The position numbers and the translations under genes are program-made. 64,000 nt of DNA, from contig NZ_CP053452.2 in assembly GCF_013128195.2 (NCBI RefSeq), forward strand, positions 1,922,001 to 1,986,000. The letters are read 5' to 3'. The stretch comes from Frigoriglobus tundricola. GTDB taxonomy: Bacteria > Planctomycetota > Planctomycetia > Gemmatales > Gemmataceae. Positions 32,599-41,819 of this stretch are shown here, in pieces; positions within the stretch are counted from its first letter, which is position 1; every line of letters starts with the position of its first letter. The notes beneath the pieces were generated by a model. The model searched no databases and was not told the origin of the DNA. It saw only the letters and a list, made by a program, of their open reading frames with translations.

Positions 32599-35500
32599 AT
32601 GAATCGCAACGCGGGAACGATGGTGTTATGTCTGGCACTGGGTGCGCTCGTCATGTACGGCAGCACCAACTTCCGAATCCACGTTGAGCCGATCGCTCCT
32701 CCGGGCGCACTGATTCCCCCCCAGGCGCCAGCGTGGGCGGAACCGGGCAAGCTGCCCGCCGGCGTAACCGCGACCCCGAGCGGCACGGAGCCGCCCCGGC
32801 GCGACGGCCACGTGCGCCCCGCCGCGGCAGACGCGCCGGTGGACCCGGGCACACTGACGCCGATCCAGGTAACGGAAACCGATACGAGCCTCCTCCCACA
32901 ACCGGTTGTGTGGACGAACGTGGTCAAGTCGTCTCCCGTTCTTATTACCCGAAAAGCAACAGTTTCGTTCGACAACACTTGGGATGCGAATATTAGTGTT
33001 AAGTTTCAGAATGCGGTTAAGGACGTGGGTCCGGATGGGTCGGGAAAAACACCGGGAGTTACTCTCCAGAACGATAAGAAAAGTATCGAGTTTGATTTCG
33101 GAGTTCAGGAGCTCGTGCCTCTCAAGGGATCGGTCACTGTTACCATTACGGATGCAAAAAACAACAAGTCATCCAACTTCACCATACGGGTGCCGACCAA
33201 ACTCGCCGAGGTGGATCAGCGGGTCATCGTATCCCAATACCGGAATTCGCCTTACGTAGATTTGACTGCAATCACCGCCTCGCCCACCACGGTCCAGACG
33301 TTTTCGACGAGCAAGAACGGCACATTCCTGCAACTCAAAGGGTCCAAGCAGAACCTCACTGACGACCCGAAAGTAATTATCCAAACGGGTTCCGATCCGG
33401 TCGCCGCGCTCTCGACAGTTCCGGTCGGACCCACAGAAGTGAGCGGTTGGTTCTTGAAGATCGCCAATTTACCGATCCTACAGACGACCACGAAAGCGTT
33501 TATCGCCGTGCGGGGCGAATTCGGTAACGGCGAACACGCTTACTCCCCGACTTTCATCGTGCTCTCTCCCCAGGCTGTCATCGAACAACTCCAAGCTCCG
33601 ACGCTCCAGATCACGAAACAAGCGAGCGAGACGACCGCTACGACAAAGCTCCAAACCGCCAAGGGTTCGGCGGGGAACGATCTCTATTTCACGAACACCC
33701 CGAAAATAACGGCAACCGTCACGACCGCCGATGCGAACGCGAACACCGTTCTCCTGTACGTCGATAGCGAACCCGCCCCGCGCGCCGTCGCGCTTGCCGG
33801 GACCGGAAGTAAAGCCTTCGACGTGACACTCGACGCGGGTCGCGATCACGTCCTGCGCGCGGCCGTGGCCCGCGGCGAGGTCACCAGCCAACCCGCCCCG
33901 ACCGCTCAAGCGGACGTGAAGTTGCGAGCCACCGGTTCGTCCGTCCCCACGATTTCGGCGACCGGCTTCGGCAGCGGTGGTGGAAAGGAGACCATCACCG
34001 CTCAGGTCACCGGCGAGGATCTGGACCCGGCGACCGTGACGCCGGCGAACATCAAGCTCTCATTTAAAGACGGATCGGCAAACGGAGCGGTGAAAACGGC
34101 GACCGACACCAAGTACTCGCCCGCCACGAAGCAAATGACGATCACCTACGACTCAAAGGACATCGTTCCGGGCGAATACACGCTCACGATCACGAATGAT
34201 GTCAAAGACGTGTTCGGCAACAACTTGGTAGGGCCACAAGGGCTCGCGGCGGCGGATCCCAGCACCTTTACGATTCTTGCTGCCGTCGGTGATAAGGGGC
34301 TCCCCTCGGTCTCCGTCGGCGTGTTCCAGACCGGCCCCTCGGTCCCGTTCGCGGAGTACCTCAGCCCGCGGCCGCTGGTCGAAGGGTTCGTACCATCGGA
34401 CCGCGTCGAAACGCGGGTCGTGCGGTTGTACTACTACCGCGACGCGCACCGGGTTGCACAGCTCGTGAACCGCACCGTTAAATCGTACAACGCGGCCACC
34501 GTGGACGTGCGCCGCCGGGCCGCCGACCGCAGCCGCGACGACGCCGACAAGGCCACCGACGAGCGGAAGCAGTTGGAGAACACGGCCGTCCGCGCCGCCC
34601 AGGACGCCCGCGCCGCCGAGACCGACCTCAAAAACCTCCAGAACGGCCTCAACACGGCCCGCGGCCAGTTGGCGTCCGCCCAGATCGACAACTTCGATCT
34701 CCAACAGAAACTGACCCAAGCCAACCGCGACCTGGCCGCCGCGTCGCCCGGCTCGGCCGCCGCCGCGGCCCAGCAGAGGAACATCGACGCCCTCCAGACC
34801 GAAATCGCCAAGCGCCAGCAGGTGATGCAGACGGCGTCCGCGTCCGCGCAGACCACGACGGATCGCATCGCCGCCGCGCAGCAGGCCGTCGCGACCAAGC
34901 GCGAGGCCGAGGCCAAGGCGCTCGAGGCGTGGCAGGTGAAGGAGTTGGAAGAGCGGCGCCGGCGGGAGGGCCAGTTCCGGGCCGAGGTGGCGGCCGCGAA
35001 GGCGGACCCCGATACCTACGGCCCCGGCGACGTGGACTCGGTCGACCCGGTGTTGCGGGTGTCGATTTCGGTGATCGGCGAGGGGCTGATCCAGCTCCGC
35101 GGGCCGATCAAGGGGCTGAACGCGATCCGCACGATGGTCAACCAGATCGACGCCCCGGTCGGGCAGGTGCGGGTCGCCGTCCACACGCTACAAGTCAACG
35201 GCGAACGCGGCGACCACATGGAGAAGGTGATCGCCAACATCCAGCGGTACCTCGACCACTCGCGGTTCCTTACCGCGCAGTCGTCGCAGATGCTCAAGAA
35301 CGCGGTCACGGCCGTCGCGGCCCGCAAGGCGGCGGAGGTGGCCGCGACGCTCGCGCCCGGCTGCACCCAGTGGGACCGCGACCAGCGGTACCTGTACTCC
35401 TTCTTCGGCAAGGACTTCACCGACGAGCTGGTGCAGCTCGACTCCGAGTTCCTCAAGACCGGCAACAAGCTGCTCTCGCTCAACTCGATGGACAGCACCA

Positions 35501-38484
35501 GCCTCTCGGCGGCGCTGTTCCTGATGGCGCTGGCCAAGAACGACGTGCGGGCGGAGATCCTCACCGAGTTCGAAACGACCGTGCAGCGCGACCTGCCCCA
35601 GGCGGAACTGAAGTACTACATGGCGGGGCTCTCGCAGGTCAAGCACTGCGAGGCGTGCAAGGACAAGAAGGAGTACCTGCTCGCGTACAACTCGCAGTTC
35701 CAGTCGTTCATCGGGTTCTTCAACGCCCAGGTCACGGGCAACGACACGCTCACCCCGCTGCAACGGGAGTTCGTCCGGCTCGCCCAGATCTTCAAGGCCC
35801 GGATGATTACCGAAATGCAGCTCAGCCAGCGCGTGATGGAGCGGTCGCTGCTCGAAGACCGGGTCGGGTCGAACCTCATTCAACAACTCCGCGACGCGCT
35901 CGACCTGGAGAAGAAGGCGAAAGCGGCACTGCGTGACGCACAAGACGAAGCCAATCGCACACAGGCCGCTGTCGCAACGCAGTTCCAAGCGTTCTTCGAG
36001 GCGCTCACCACCATCGAAAGGGGTTTGGACGCACTCTCGGTACCCAAGGTGGTCGAGATGTTCAAGGGGCTGTCCGACGCATTTGATGCGGACTCGGAGT
36101 TGAAAAAGCAGCCCGCAGCTGACCGAACACTGGACTCCTCTGCGGGCTTGCTCCCGCAAACCGTGCCCGAAAAATTGAACATTTTCGGCAAACGTGCTTT
36201 GACGTACAAAATTCGAAAGGTGCTTCCGCTCCCGCGTAACGGTGCGGCTGTAAAGGGTGAGGACGAAACCCAGTTCGTCCTCGGCCCGGAATGGAACGCG
36301 ATGTTGAGCCCCGGGGCTCGAGCGATCGAAAAGCAGCTCAACAACTTCGTGTTCTTCGATGCCGCGGCCGCCGACGCGATTCGGTTACAGCAACTGCTCG
36401 CGCGAATCAAGGCTCCGGACAGCAAGGACGAAATCCCCTTCACACTCACCGAATTGCAAGAATTCGGTGGGCTGGCCGAGAACCTGATCCGCAGCGTGTC
36501 CCAAGCGAGCGCTGTCTCACGGGACGAGGCGAACTACATTGTCTCGCAACTCCTGGCCGGAAACGACGACGCCGTCCGCAAGGCCCTCAGTTCGTACGCA
36601 AATCTGAAAACCCGCTCGCTCAAGGTGATTCGTACCGGCACGGATATCGCGGCCACGGCCCGAGACGTCTTTGGCAGCATCGATGCGAAGGTCGGTGCAT
36701 TGCTTCAAGCGAACGCTCAACTGCTGGCCGCGAGCCGCAAGGCCCAGCAGGCCCGGCGCCCCCTCGACGAGAAGCGGCTGCTCGACATCCTCGTGGACGA
36801 GATGGAGGACAAGTTCGTCGAGATCCTGGAGGGGACGCGGGCGCACACGGCCAACATCGACAACTACATGAAGAGCGTGGCCACCGCGCTGGACGACGAC
36901 TTCAACACGCAGTACTACCTGCCGTCGTTCCGCCGGGCCCGCGAGGCCAGCCGGTACTGGGACGTGACGCTCGCGCAGATCGAGACGACGAGCGTGCTGA
37001 CCAACAACCGGTCGCTCGGCAAGGTGTCGCCGGCCGCCTCGTTCGAGTTCGACCTGCCCAAGCGCAACATCCTCATCACGGAAGGCTTCAAGTCGGCCAA
37101 GGCGCTCGTGGACGAGTACGGGGCGCTCGTGAACGACCCGTCGTTCCTCGCCCTCGCCAAGCTCTCCAGCGGCAACCCGACGTCGATGATGACCGGGGGC
37201 GCCGGGGGCGGCCTGTCCGCGGTGCGGAACGTGCTGCCCGGGCTGCCGAGTTCCGCCGACGAGACGATCATGGCCCAGGCCGGACCGGGGAAGCAACAGC
37301 AGTTCGGCGCCGCACTCGAGGGGCTGATCCCCGACCCCGCGATTTACAAATTCGAAACGGGCACCGGCTACGAGATCCGCCCGGTCCTCAGCCCGGACGG
37401 CCAGTCGGTCGTGTTCGACTTCGACTACCTGTACACGACCGACGTCCGCGAGCCGGTGCGGGCCGACGAGAAGCACCTCGGCCGGGTGCGGCGCCACTTC
37501 GTCCACACGGACGTGCAGCTCGGGAACTACGAGCTGCGCGAGGTGAGCAAGTACCTGGTGTCGATCAAGGTCGCCCGCACCGGCAAGGGCGTCCAGCTGC
37601 TGCAAGACATCCCGGGTGTGGGGATCCTGTTCCGCCCGCTGCCGAGCGCCGGCACGTCGCTCCAGCAGAACCTCATCTACTCGCAGGCCACGATCTTCCC
37701 GACCCTGTTCGACCTGATGGGCCTGCGCTACGCCCCGGCGGTCGCGGACATCGACCCGCTCGCCGACCGGTTGGCCGATTTCGCGGTCCGGTACCGCCGC
37801 CTGGACATCGAACAACGCATGTACGACGGCACCGCGGCCCGCGTCGACGACACCTTCCGCGCCCCCTACGGCGAGCGGCGCATGGACCTCTACCGCCCGC
37901 AGGTGTCGATCCCGTACCAGCACCCGAACGGTTACACGGGACCGGGGTTGCGGCTGAAGGACGGGCGCCTCATCGAGGGCTACGACCCGCTCCAGGCGTA
38001 CCCGGACACGCCCTACAGCCCCGGCATGACCCCGGGGGCGCTGCCCAAACCCTTTAACCCGAACCCGCAGCCGTACGGCCCGCCCGGCTTCGACGGGCCG
38101 TACGGGCTGCCGCCACAAGGCTCACTCCCGTACCCGCCGCTCTCCCCGGGCGGCGCGCAGAACCGCGGGGGCCTTCCCAACTACTCGGCGGCCCCGGGCG
38201 GGCCGGGGGCGCCCCGATACCCACAGGCCCCCCCCGCCGGTCCGCCCCCGGGATCGACCAGCGTCGGGAGGTCGGTGCCCTACACCCCGACGGTCGGCAC
38301 GACGCGGCCGACCGAACTGCCCGGCACGTACCTTCCGCCGGTCGTCACGCCGGGCGCGCCGACGATCTCCGCACCGCCGCCCCTGACCTTGCTTCCGGGT
38401 TCTCCTGGTTCCCTGCCTCCGGTCCGCCCGCAACCGGTTACGTTCCCGCCACCAACAGTACCGATCCCGGGGGGCGAGCGGTAG
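32599..38484 (+). CDS. Giant (1961-residue) secretin-like exported protein
   Basis: N-terminal signal/anchor (VLCLALGALVMYG). Residues about 435-555 look like an SbsA-type Ig domain (GEDLDPATVTPANIKLSF, then PGEYTLTITNDVKDVFGN). Near 607-618 VVRLYYYRDAHRVAQLVNR resembles the first half of a secretin NolW domain; a coiled coil of about 165 residues follows (DDADKATDERKQLENTAVR onward), and near 814-868 the second half appears (LRGPIKGLNAIRTMVNQIDA, PVGQVRVAVHTLQVNG). After about 700 helical residues, GTGYEIRPVLSPDGQSVVFD (about 1590) and GVQLLQDIPGVGILFRPLP (about 1670) match the end of secretin barrels. The last 150 residues are Pro/Gly-rich. Secretins are outer-membrane channels; this reading is by motif only. 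Confidence 0.72.
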   Translation: MNRNAGTMVLCLALGALVMYGSTNFRIHVEPIAPPGALIPPQAPAWAEPGKLPAGVTATPSGTEPPRRDGHVRPAAADAPVDPGTLTPIQVTETDTSLLPQPVVWTNVVKSSPVLITRKATVSFDNTWDANISVKFQNAVKDVGPDGSGKTPGVTLQNDKKSIEFDFGVQELVPLKGSVTVTITDAKNNKSSNFTIRVPTKLAEVDQRVIVSQYRNSPYVDLTAITASPTTVQTFSTSKNGTFLQLKGSKQNLTDDPKVIIQTGSDPVAALSTVPVGPTEVSGWFLKIANLPILQTTTKAFIAVRGEFGNGEHAYSPTFIVLSPQAVIEQLQAPTLQITKQASETTATTKLQTAKGSAGNDLYFTNTPKITATVTTADANANTVLLYVDSEPAPRAVALAGTGSKAFDVTLDAGRDHVLRAAVARGEVTSQPAPTAQADVKLRATGSSVPTISATGFGSGGGKETITAQVTGEDLDPATVTPANIKLSFKDGSANGAVKTATDTKYSPATKQMTITYDSKDIVPGEYTLTITNDVKDVFGNNLVGPQGLAAADPSTFTILAAVGDKGLPSVSVGVFQTGPSVPFAEYLSPRPLVEGFVPSDRVETRVVRLYYYRDAHRVAQLVNRTVKSYNAATVDVRRRAADRSRDDADKATDERKQLENTAVRAAQDARAAETDLKNLQNGLNTARGQLASAQIDNFDLQQKLTQANRDLAAASPGSAAAAAQQRNIDALQTEIAKRQQVMQTASASAQTTTDRIAAAQQAVATKREAEAKALEAWQVKELEERRRREGQFRAEVAAAKADPDTYGPGDVDSVDPVLRVSISVIGEGLIQLRGPIKGLNAIRTMVNQIDAPVGQVRVAVHTLQVNGERGDHMEKVIANIQRYLDHSRFLTAQSSQMLKNAVTAVAARKAAEVAATLAPGCTQWDRDQRYLYSFFGKDFTDELVQLDSEFLKTGNKLLSLNSMDSTSLSAALFLMALAKNDVRAEILTEFETTVQRDLPQAELKYYMAGLSQVKHCEACKDKKEYLLAYNSQFQSFIGFFNAQVTGNDTLTPLQREFVRLAQIFKARMITEMQLSQRVMERSLLEDRVGSNLIQQLRDALDLEKKAKAALRDAQDEANRTQAAVATQFQAFFEALTTIERGLDALSVPKVVEMFKGLSDAFDADSELKKQPAADRTLDSSAGLLPQTVPEKLNIFGKRALTYKIRKVLPLPRNGAAVKGEDETQFVLGPEWNAMLSPGARAIEKQLNNFVFFDAAAADAIRLQQLLARIKAPDSKDEIPFTLTELQEFGGLAENLIRSVSQASAVSRDEANYIVSQLLAGNDDAVRKALSSYANLKTRSLKVIRTGTDIAATARDVFGSIDAKVGALLQANAQLLAASRKAQQARRPLDEKRLLDILVDEMEDKFVEILEGTRAHTANIDNYMKSVATALDDDFNTQYYLPSFRRAREASRYWDVTLAQIETTSVLTNNRSLGKVSPAASFEFDLPKRNILITEGFKSAKALVDEYGALVNDPSFLALAKLSSGNPTSMMTGGAGGGLSAVRNVLPGLPSSADETIMAQAGPGKQQQFGAALEGLIPDPAIYKFETGTGYEIRPVLSPDGQSVVFDFDYLYTTDVREPVRADEKHLGRVRRHFVHTDVQLGNYELREVSKYLVSIKVARTGKGVQLLQDIPGVGILFRPLPSAGTSLQQNLIYSQATIFPTLFDLMGLRYAPAVADIDPLADRLADFAVRYRRLDIEQRMYDGTAARVDDTFRAPYGERRMDLYRPQVSIPYQHPNGYTGPGLRLKDGRLIEGYDPLQAYPDTPYSPGMTPGALPKPFNPNPQPYGPPGFDGPYGLPPQGSLPYPPLSPGGAQNRGGLPNYSAAPGGPGAPRYPQAPPAGPPPGSTSVGRSVPYTPTVGTTRPTELPGTYLPPVVTPGAPTISAPPPLTLLPGSPGSLPPVRPQPVTFPPPTVPIPGGER

Positions 38485-38622
38485 CGGCTGTAGGGGATCT
38501 CTTGCCGCTGACGCCCGCGGCCCCGAACGGCCGCGCGAACCCGGTGAATGGACCGGGCGCGGCCGCCCGCCGGTGACGAAGTTGCCGGACAGGGACGGAC
38601 CTCAGGCGACGGGAGACGACTC

Positions 38623-39276
38623 ATGGCGCGGCGCGTGTGGGCGAGCGTGGGCATCGGGTTGGGTGTGGCGGTGTGCGTGTCAGCGGGGCGGGCCGAACTG
38701 CCGCGGCACGTAGCTAAACCGTGTCCGCTGCCGGGAATCCCGGGCTACGACTACCGATCGAGCGACACCAAGCCGGCCCCGACCGCCACGGCCGTGAGCC
38801 TCATAAAGGTCGATGTGACCCCGGCCCCGGTGGCCGGGCCGCAACCGGCGACCTTTGTGTACCAGTTGAGCCAGGCCCGAATTCAGGTGGACCACTGCTT
38901 CCTGTCGCGGGTGGCGGTGGCGTTCCACAAGACCGGCGAGTTCCAGATCAGCTTCCGCGCGGACCAGAACCCGCAGCCGGGCAAAGACGTCCGCTCGCCC
39001 CTGAAACCGGGCGAGCAGCTCAACCTGCCGCTCCAGACGGCGCAGTTGAAGCGGAACCTGTTCGTGGTGAAGGTGCGGGGGTACGCGGCGGCCCCGCTCA
39101 ACCCGGCCCAGCCGAACCTGTTCCCCGGTACGCCGGTGGTGGTCGAGTTCCCGCCAATGGAGTTCGTGGTGCAGCGGGGCGAACCGCTGAGCAAGACTTA
39201 CAGCGGGTACTCGGCGGCGGTGGAAAAATACTTTCTGCTGATCGATCGGATCGAAGTGGAATTCACGTACAAATGA
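38623..39276 (+). CDS. Exported protein next to the giant secretin-like gene
   Basis: 217 residues. ATG at 38623 with CGGGAG upstream, signal peptide ARRVWASVGIGLGVAVCVS ending near GRAE. Mature part is beta-rich: YQLSQARIQVDHCFLSRVAV, FHKTGEFQISFRADQNPQPG, VVVEFPPMEFVVQRGEPLS and a C-terminal FLLIDRIEVEFTYK. One Cys. No family recognised. Position (139 bp after the giant gene, 25 bp before the lipoprotein) suggests a periplasmic or outer-membrane partner. Confidence 0.75.
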   Translation: MARRVWASVGIGLGVAVCVSAGRAELPRHVAKPCPLPGIPGYDYRSSDTKPAPTATAVSLIKVDVTPAPVAGPQPATFVYQLSQARIQVDHCFLSRVAVAFHKTGEFQISFRADQNPQPGKDVRSPLKPGEQLNLPLQTAQLKRNLFVVKVRGYAAAPLNPAQPNLFPGTPVVVEFPPMEFVVQRGEPLSKTYSGYSAAVEKYFLLIDRIEVEFTYK

Positions 39277-39301
39277 CGGCGTTGAGCGCCAAGGAGCGGC
39301 C

Positions 39302-40171
39302 ATGCGGAGGCAGCGAAGCGGCTGGGCGGTTCTGACGGCGGCACTCGCGGCCGCGCTGACCGGGTGCGTGACGACGGCAACGGACGCCACGAGCGTCCGG
39401 ACGCGCCGCCCCGGCGACGCCCTGCGCCCGGCGTCGGCGCCGGTGCCGCCGACGCAGGAAATCGAGATCCTCGACCCGAACGTGGACCCGACCGGCAAGC
39501 CGACGGTGGTCCGCACGACCGCCCCGGTGGACCCGGCGCTCCCGGTGCTGCCGCTGCCGCCCGCGGCGCCGCAACAACAGATCGACGTGCCCCCCGCGGT
39601 GCTGGTCCACAAGTTCTATTACACCGGCGACCGCAGCTTCCAGGGGCCGATGCTGCCCGGCGGCCCGGTCATCGTTTCCGTCAACCACCCCACGACGCTG
39701 GAACGCGTGTACGTGCCGGTCACGCTCCCGCCCGGTGCCCCCCGCGTCACGTACACGGGTAACTCGATCGAGTACGATTACGGCCCGCAGTCGGTCACAC
39801 TCGTCTTCGGCCACTGCGGCAACCCGCGGGTGCGGTACTCCCAGGCGACCGCCGCGCACGAGGCCGCCCGCAAGAAGGCCGTTGCCGCGCGAACGGAGAC
39901 GGCGAGCTGGGTCCAGCGCACCGGCATCCCGCAGGGCCTCCAGCGGTTCAAGGACGAAACCAAGTCGGCGTGCGGCGCGGTGGCGGATCGGGTTCACGAC
40001 GCGGGGAAGGTGATCGTCGATGTGACCACGAACGCGGTCCAGATGATCCCCGGGGCGCAGCTCCTGAAGTCGTCGCCGGAGGACAAGGCCGTGCGCGAGC
40101 AGGAGGGGCTCCAGCGCGCCGCCGATGCCGGCCCGACCGCCGAGAGCCAGTTCGTCCCGCGCGCCCCGTGA
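39302..40171 (+). CDS. Lipoprotein of the secretin-like locus
   Basis: 289 residues. Lipobox LTGC at residues 19-22 after a hydrophobic leader; AAGGAG upstream. A Pro-rich linker, then a beta-rich domain (VLVHKFYYTGDRSFQGPMLP, RVYVPVTLPPGAPRVTYTG) and a C-terminal amphipathic helical part (RFKDETKSACGAVADRVHDA, VQMIPGAQLLKS). Secretins often need a small pilotin lipoprotein, and a role of that sort is possible here, but there is no sequence match to known pilotins. Lies 25 bp after the exported protein gene. Confidence 0.75.
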   Translation: MRRQRSGWAVLTAALAAALTGCVTTATDATSVRTRRPGDALRPASAPVPPTQEIEILDPNVDPTGKPTVVRTTAPVDPALPVLPLPPAAPQQQIDVPPAVLVHKFYYTGDRSFQGPMLPGGPVIVSVNHPTTLERVYVPVTLPPGAPRVTYTGNSIEYDYGPQSVTLVFGHCGNPRVRYSQATAAHEAARKKAVAARTETASWVQRTGIPQGLQRFKDETKSACGAVADRVHDAGKVIVDVTTNAVQMIPGAQLLKSSPEDKAVREQEGLQRAADAGPTAESQFVPRAP

Positions 40172-40308
40172 GCCCACACGCGAACCGGCCACGGGCGGCG
40201 CGAGGCCCGCGTCGCCCGCCCGGCCGGCGTGCGCCGCCGCGTTCGGGTTGACACTGCGGCCCGCGACGCACACGATGGGCGCACAACAGCTCCATCGGAG
40301 GCCGCGCG

Positions 40309-41033
40309 GTGATCGAGTTTCCCGTAGTCGTGCTGTGCGGCGGGCTGGGCACGCGCCTGCGCCCGGCGGTCGCGGACCGCCCCAAAGCGCTCGCGCCGGT
40401 CGGCGGGTCGTCGTTCCTCGCGGTCCAGTTGGAACTGCTCCGCCCCCGCGCGCGGGGCACTTCGTGCTCTGTGTCGGCCACATGGCCGAGCAGATCGAGG
40501 CCGCGTTCGGCGACGGCACCGCGCTCGGCGTGCGGATCGACTACTCCCGCGACGGCGACGCGCTCCTCGGCACCGCGGGCGCGCTAAAGCGCGCGGAGCG
40601 GTTCTTCGCGCCCGCCGCACTCGTGGTGAACGGTGACACCTATATCGACATCGACCTCGCGCGCCTCGCCCGCGTCCACGCGGCGGCCCGCCGCCGCGGC
40701 GCGGTGGCGACACTCACGCTCGCGCGCGTGCCGGACGCGCGCCGGTACGGTACGGTCGAGGTCGAGGGTGATCGCGTGTCCGCCTTCCGCGAGAAGACCG
40801 GCGCTGCGACCGCGGGGTGGGTGAACGCGGGCGTGTACGTGATCGAGCGCGACCTTTTGGCGCGGGTGCCGGCGGGGCAAGCGGTGTCGCTCGAACGCGA
40901 CGTGTTCCCCTCGGCCCTGCGCGACGGCCTGCCGCTCGCGGCTTTCGCGCAGGACGAATCGTTCGCGGACATCGGCACGCCGGACGATTTCCGCGCGTTC
41001 GCCGCGAAACGGGAAGCCGCCCATGTCGCGTGA
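40309..41033 (+). pseudogene. hddC: Heptose-1-phosphate guanylyltransferase-like gene, frameshifted
   Basis: GTG at 40309 after CGGAGG opens EFPVVVLCGGLGTRLRPAV and DRPKALAPVGG, the nucleotidyltransferase signature. The frame is lost near 40452-40460 and the other frame continues with GHFVLCVGHMAEQIEAAFG, ALVVNGDTYIDIDLA and FREKTGAATAGWVNAGVYVI to a stop at 41031. A -1 (or +2) shift in a C/G run would restore a 241-residue enzyme. It would make GDP- (or another NDP-) heptose from heptose-1-phosphate and pairs with gmhB, overlapping it by 11 bp. Either a pseudogene or a base-call error. Confidence 0.75.
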
Positions 41034-41568
41034 GGCCGTGTTCCTCGACCGCGACGGCACGCTGATCGAAGAGGTTCACCACCTCGCGACGCCGGACCAG
41101 GTGCGGCTGATCCCCGGCGCGGCCGAAGTCGTGCGCCAACTGAACGACGCCGGCGTGCTGGTCGTGGTGGTGACGAACCAGTCCGGCGTGGCGCGCGGGT
41201 ACTTCCCCGAGAGCCGCGTGGCGGAGGTTCACGCCCACCTCTCGGCACTTCTGGCCGAACGCGGCGCGCGGATCGACGCCTATTACCACTGCCCGCACCA
41301 CCCGACCGAGGGCATCGGCGCGTACCGGACCGCTTGCGAGTGCCGGAAGCCCAAACCGGGCCTCCTCCTGACCGCCGCACGCGACCTGGGCATCGACCTG
41401 GCGCGGTCCTGGATGATCGGCGACAAGGCGTGTGACGCGGGGGCCGGGGCCGCCGCCGGGTGCCGCACGCTCCTGGTGCGAACCGGTCACGGTCGCGAAC
41501 TCCCGGCCGACGCCGGGGCCGTCGCCGATCTGACGGCGGCCGTGAACTTCATCCGCTCCCGGGCCTGA
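41023..41568 (+). CDS. gmhB: D-glycero-D-manno-heptose-1,7-bisphosphate 7-phosphatase
   Basis: 181 residues. HAD phosphatase: FLDRDGTLI (DxD nucleophile), [12 protein letters not shown], the zinc-site block YYHCPHHP ... CECRKPKPG and the acid motif [12 protein letters not shown]. All expected GmhB residues are present. It removes the 7-phosphate during synthesis of activated heptose for surface polysaccharide or protein glycosylation. Overlaps the broken hddC by 11 bases. Confidence 0.93.
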   Translation: MSREAVFLDRDGTLIEEVHHLATPDQVRLIPGAAEVVRQLNDAGVLVVVVTNQSGVARGYFPESRVAEVHAHLSALLAERGARIDAYYHCPHHPTEGIGAYRTACECRKPKPGLLLTAARDLGIDLARSWMIGDKACDAGAGAAAGCRTLLVRTGHGRELPADAGAVADLTAAVNFIRSRA

Positions 41569-41664
41569 CCATCCGGTCCCGCGAGACCGCTCGGCTAGTT
41601 CTATATTTCTTTCCTGAATACGATCTTTACACCAGTAGACCGGTATTCATTTACTCCACTCGAC

Positions 41665-41778
41665 AAGCTCATCTGAATTCTGTTAATCTAGGGTATTGCT
41701 GGGTGCGTGGTTCGCGACCTCCGCGCTGGGCCACGGCCGAAGCTCATCTAAGTTCGGTTAGTCTGGGCATTGCAGGTG
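41665..41778. repeat. Two 40-bp imperfect direct repeats in the DUF1559 leader
   Basis: AAGCTCATCT.A..TC.GTTA.TCT.GG..ATTGC.GGTGC occurs at 41665-41704 and again at 41740-41778; a shorter CTCATCTGGA follows at 41803, just before the DUF1559 start. The region is AT-rich relative to its surroundings and has no gene (41569-41819). The 75-bp spacing suggests repeated binding sites or a duplicated promoter. Confidence 0.7.
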
Positions 41779-41819
41779 CCTTCTCGCTCGCAGGCACCAA
41801 TTCTCATCTGGAGCACGTT

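Noticed and set aside
36517-38118. A 533-codon minus-strand frame inside the giant gene
   Set aside because: Antisense to a gene with strong codon bias; no start site, no recognisable domains.
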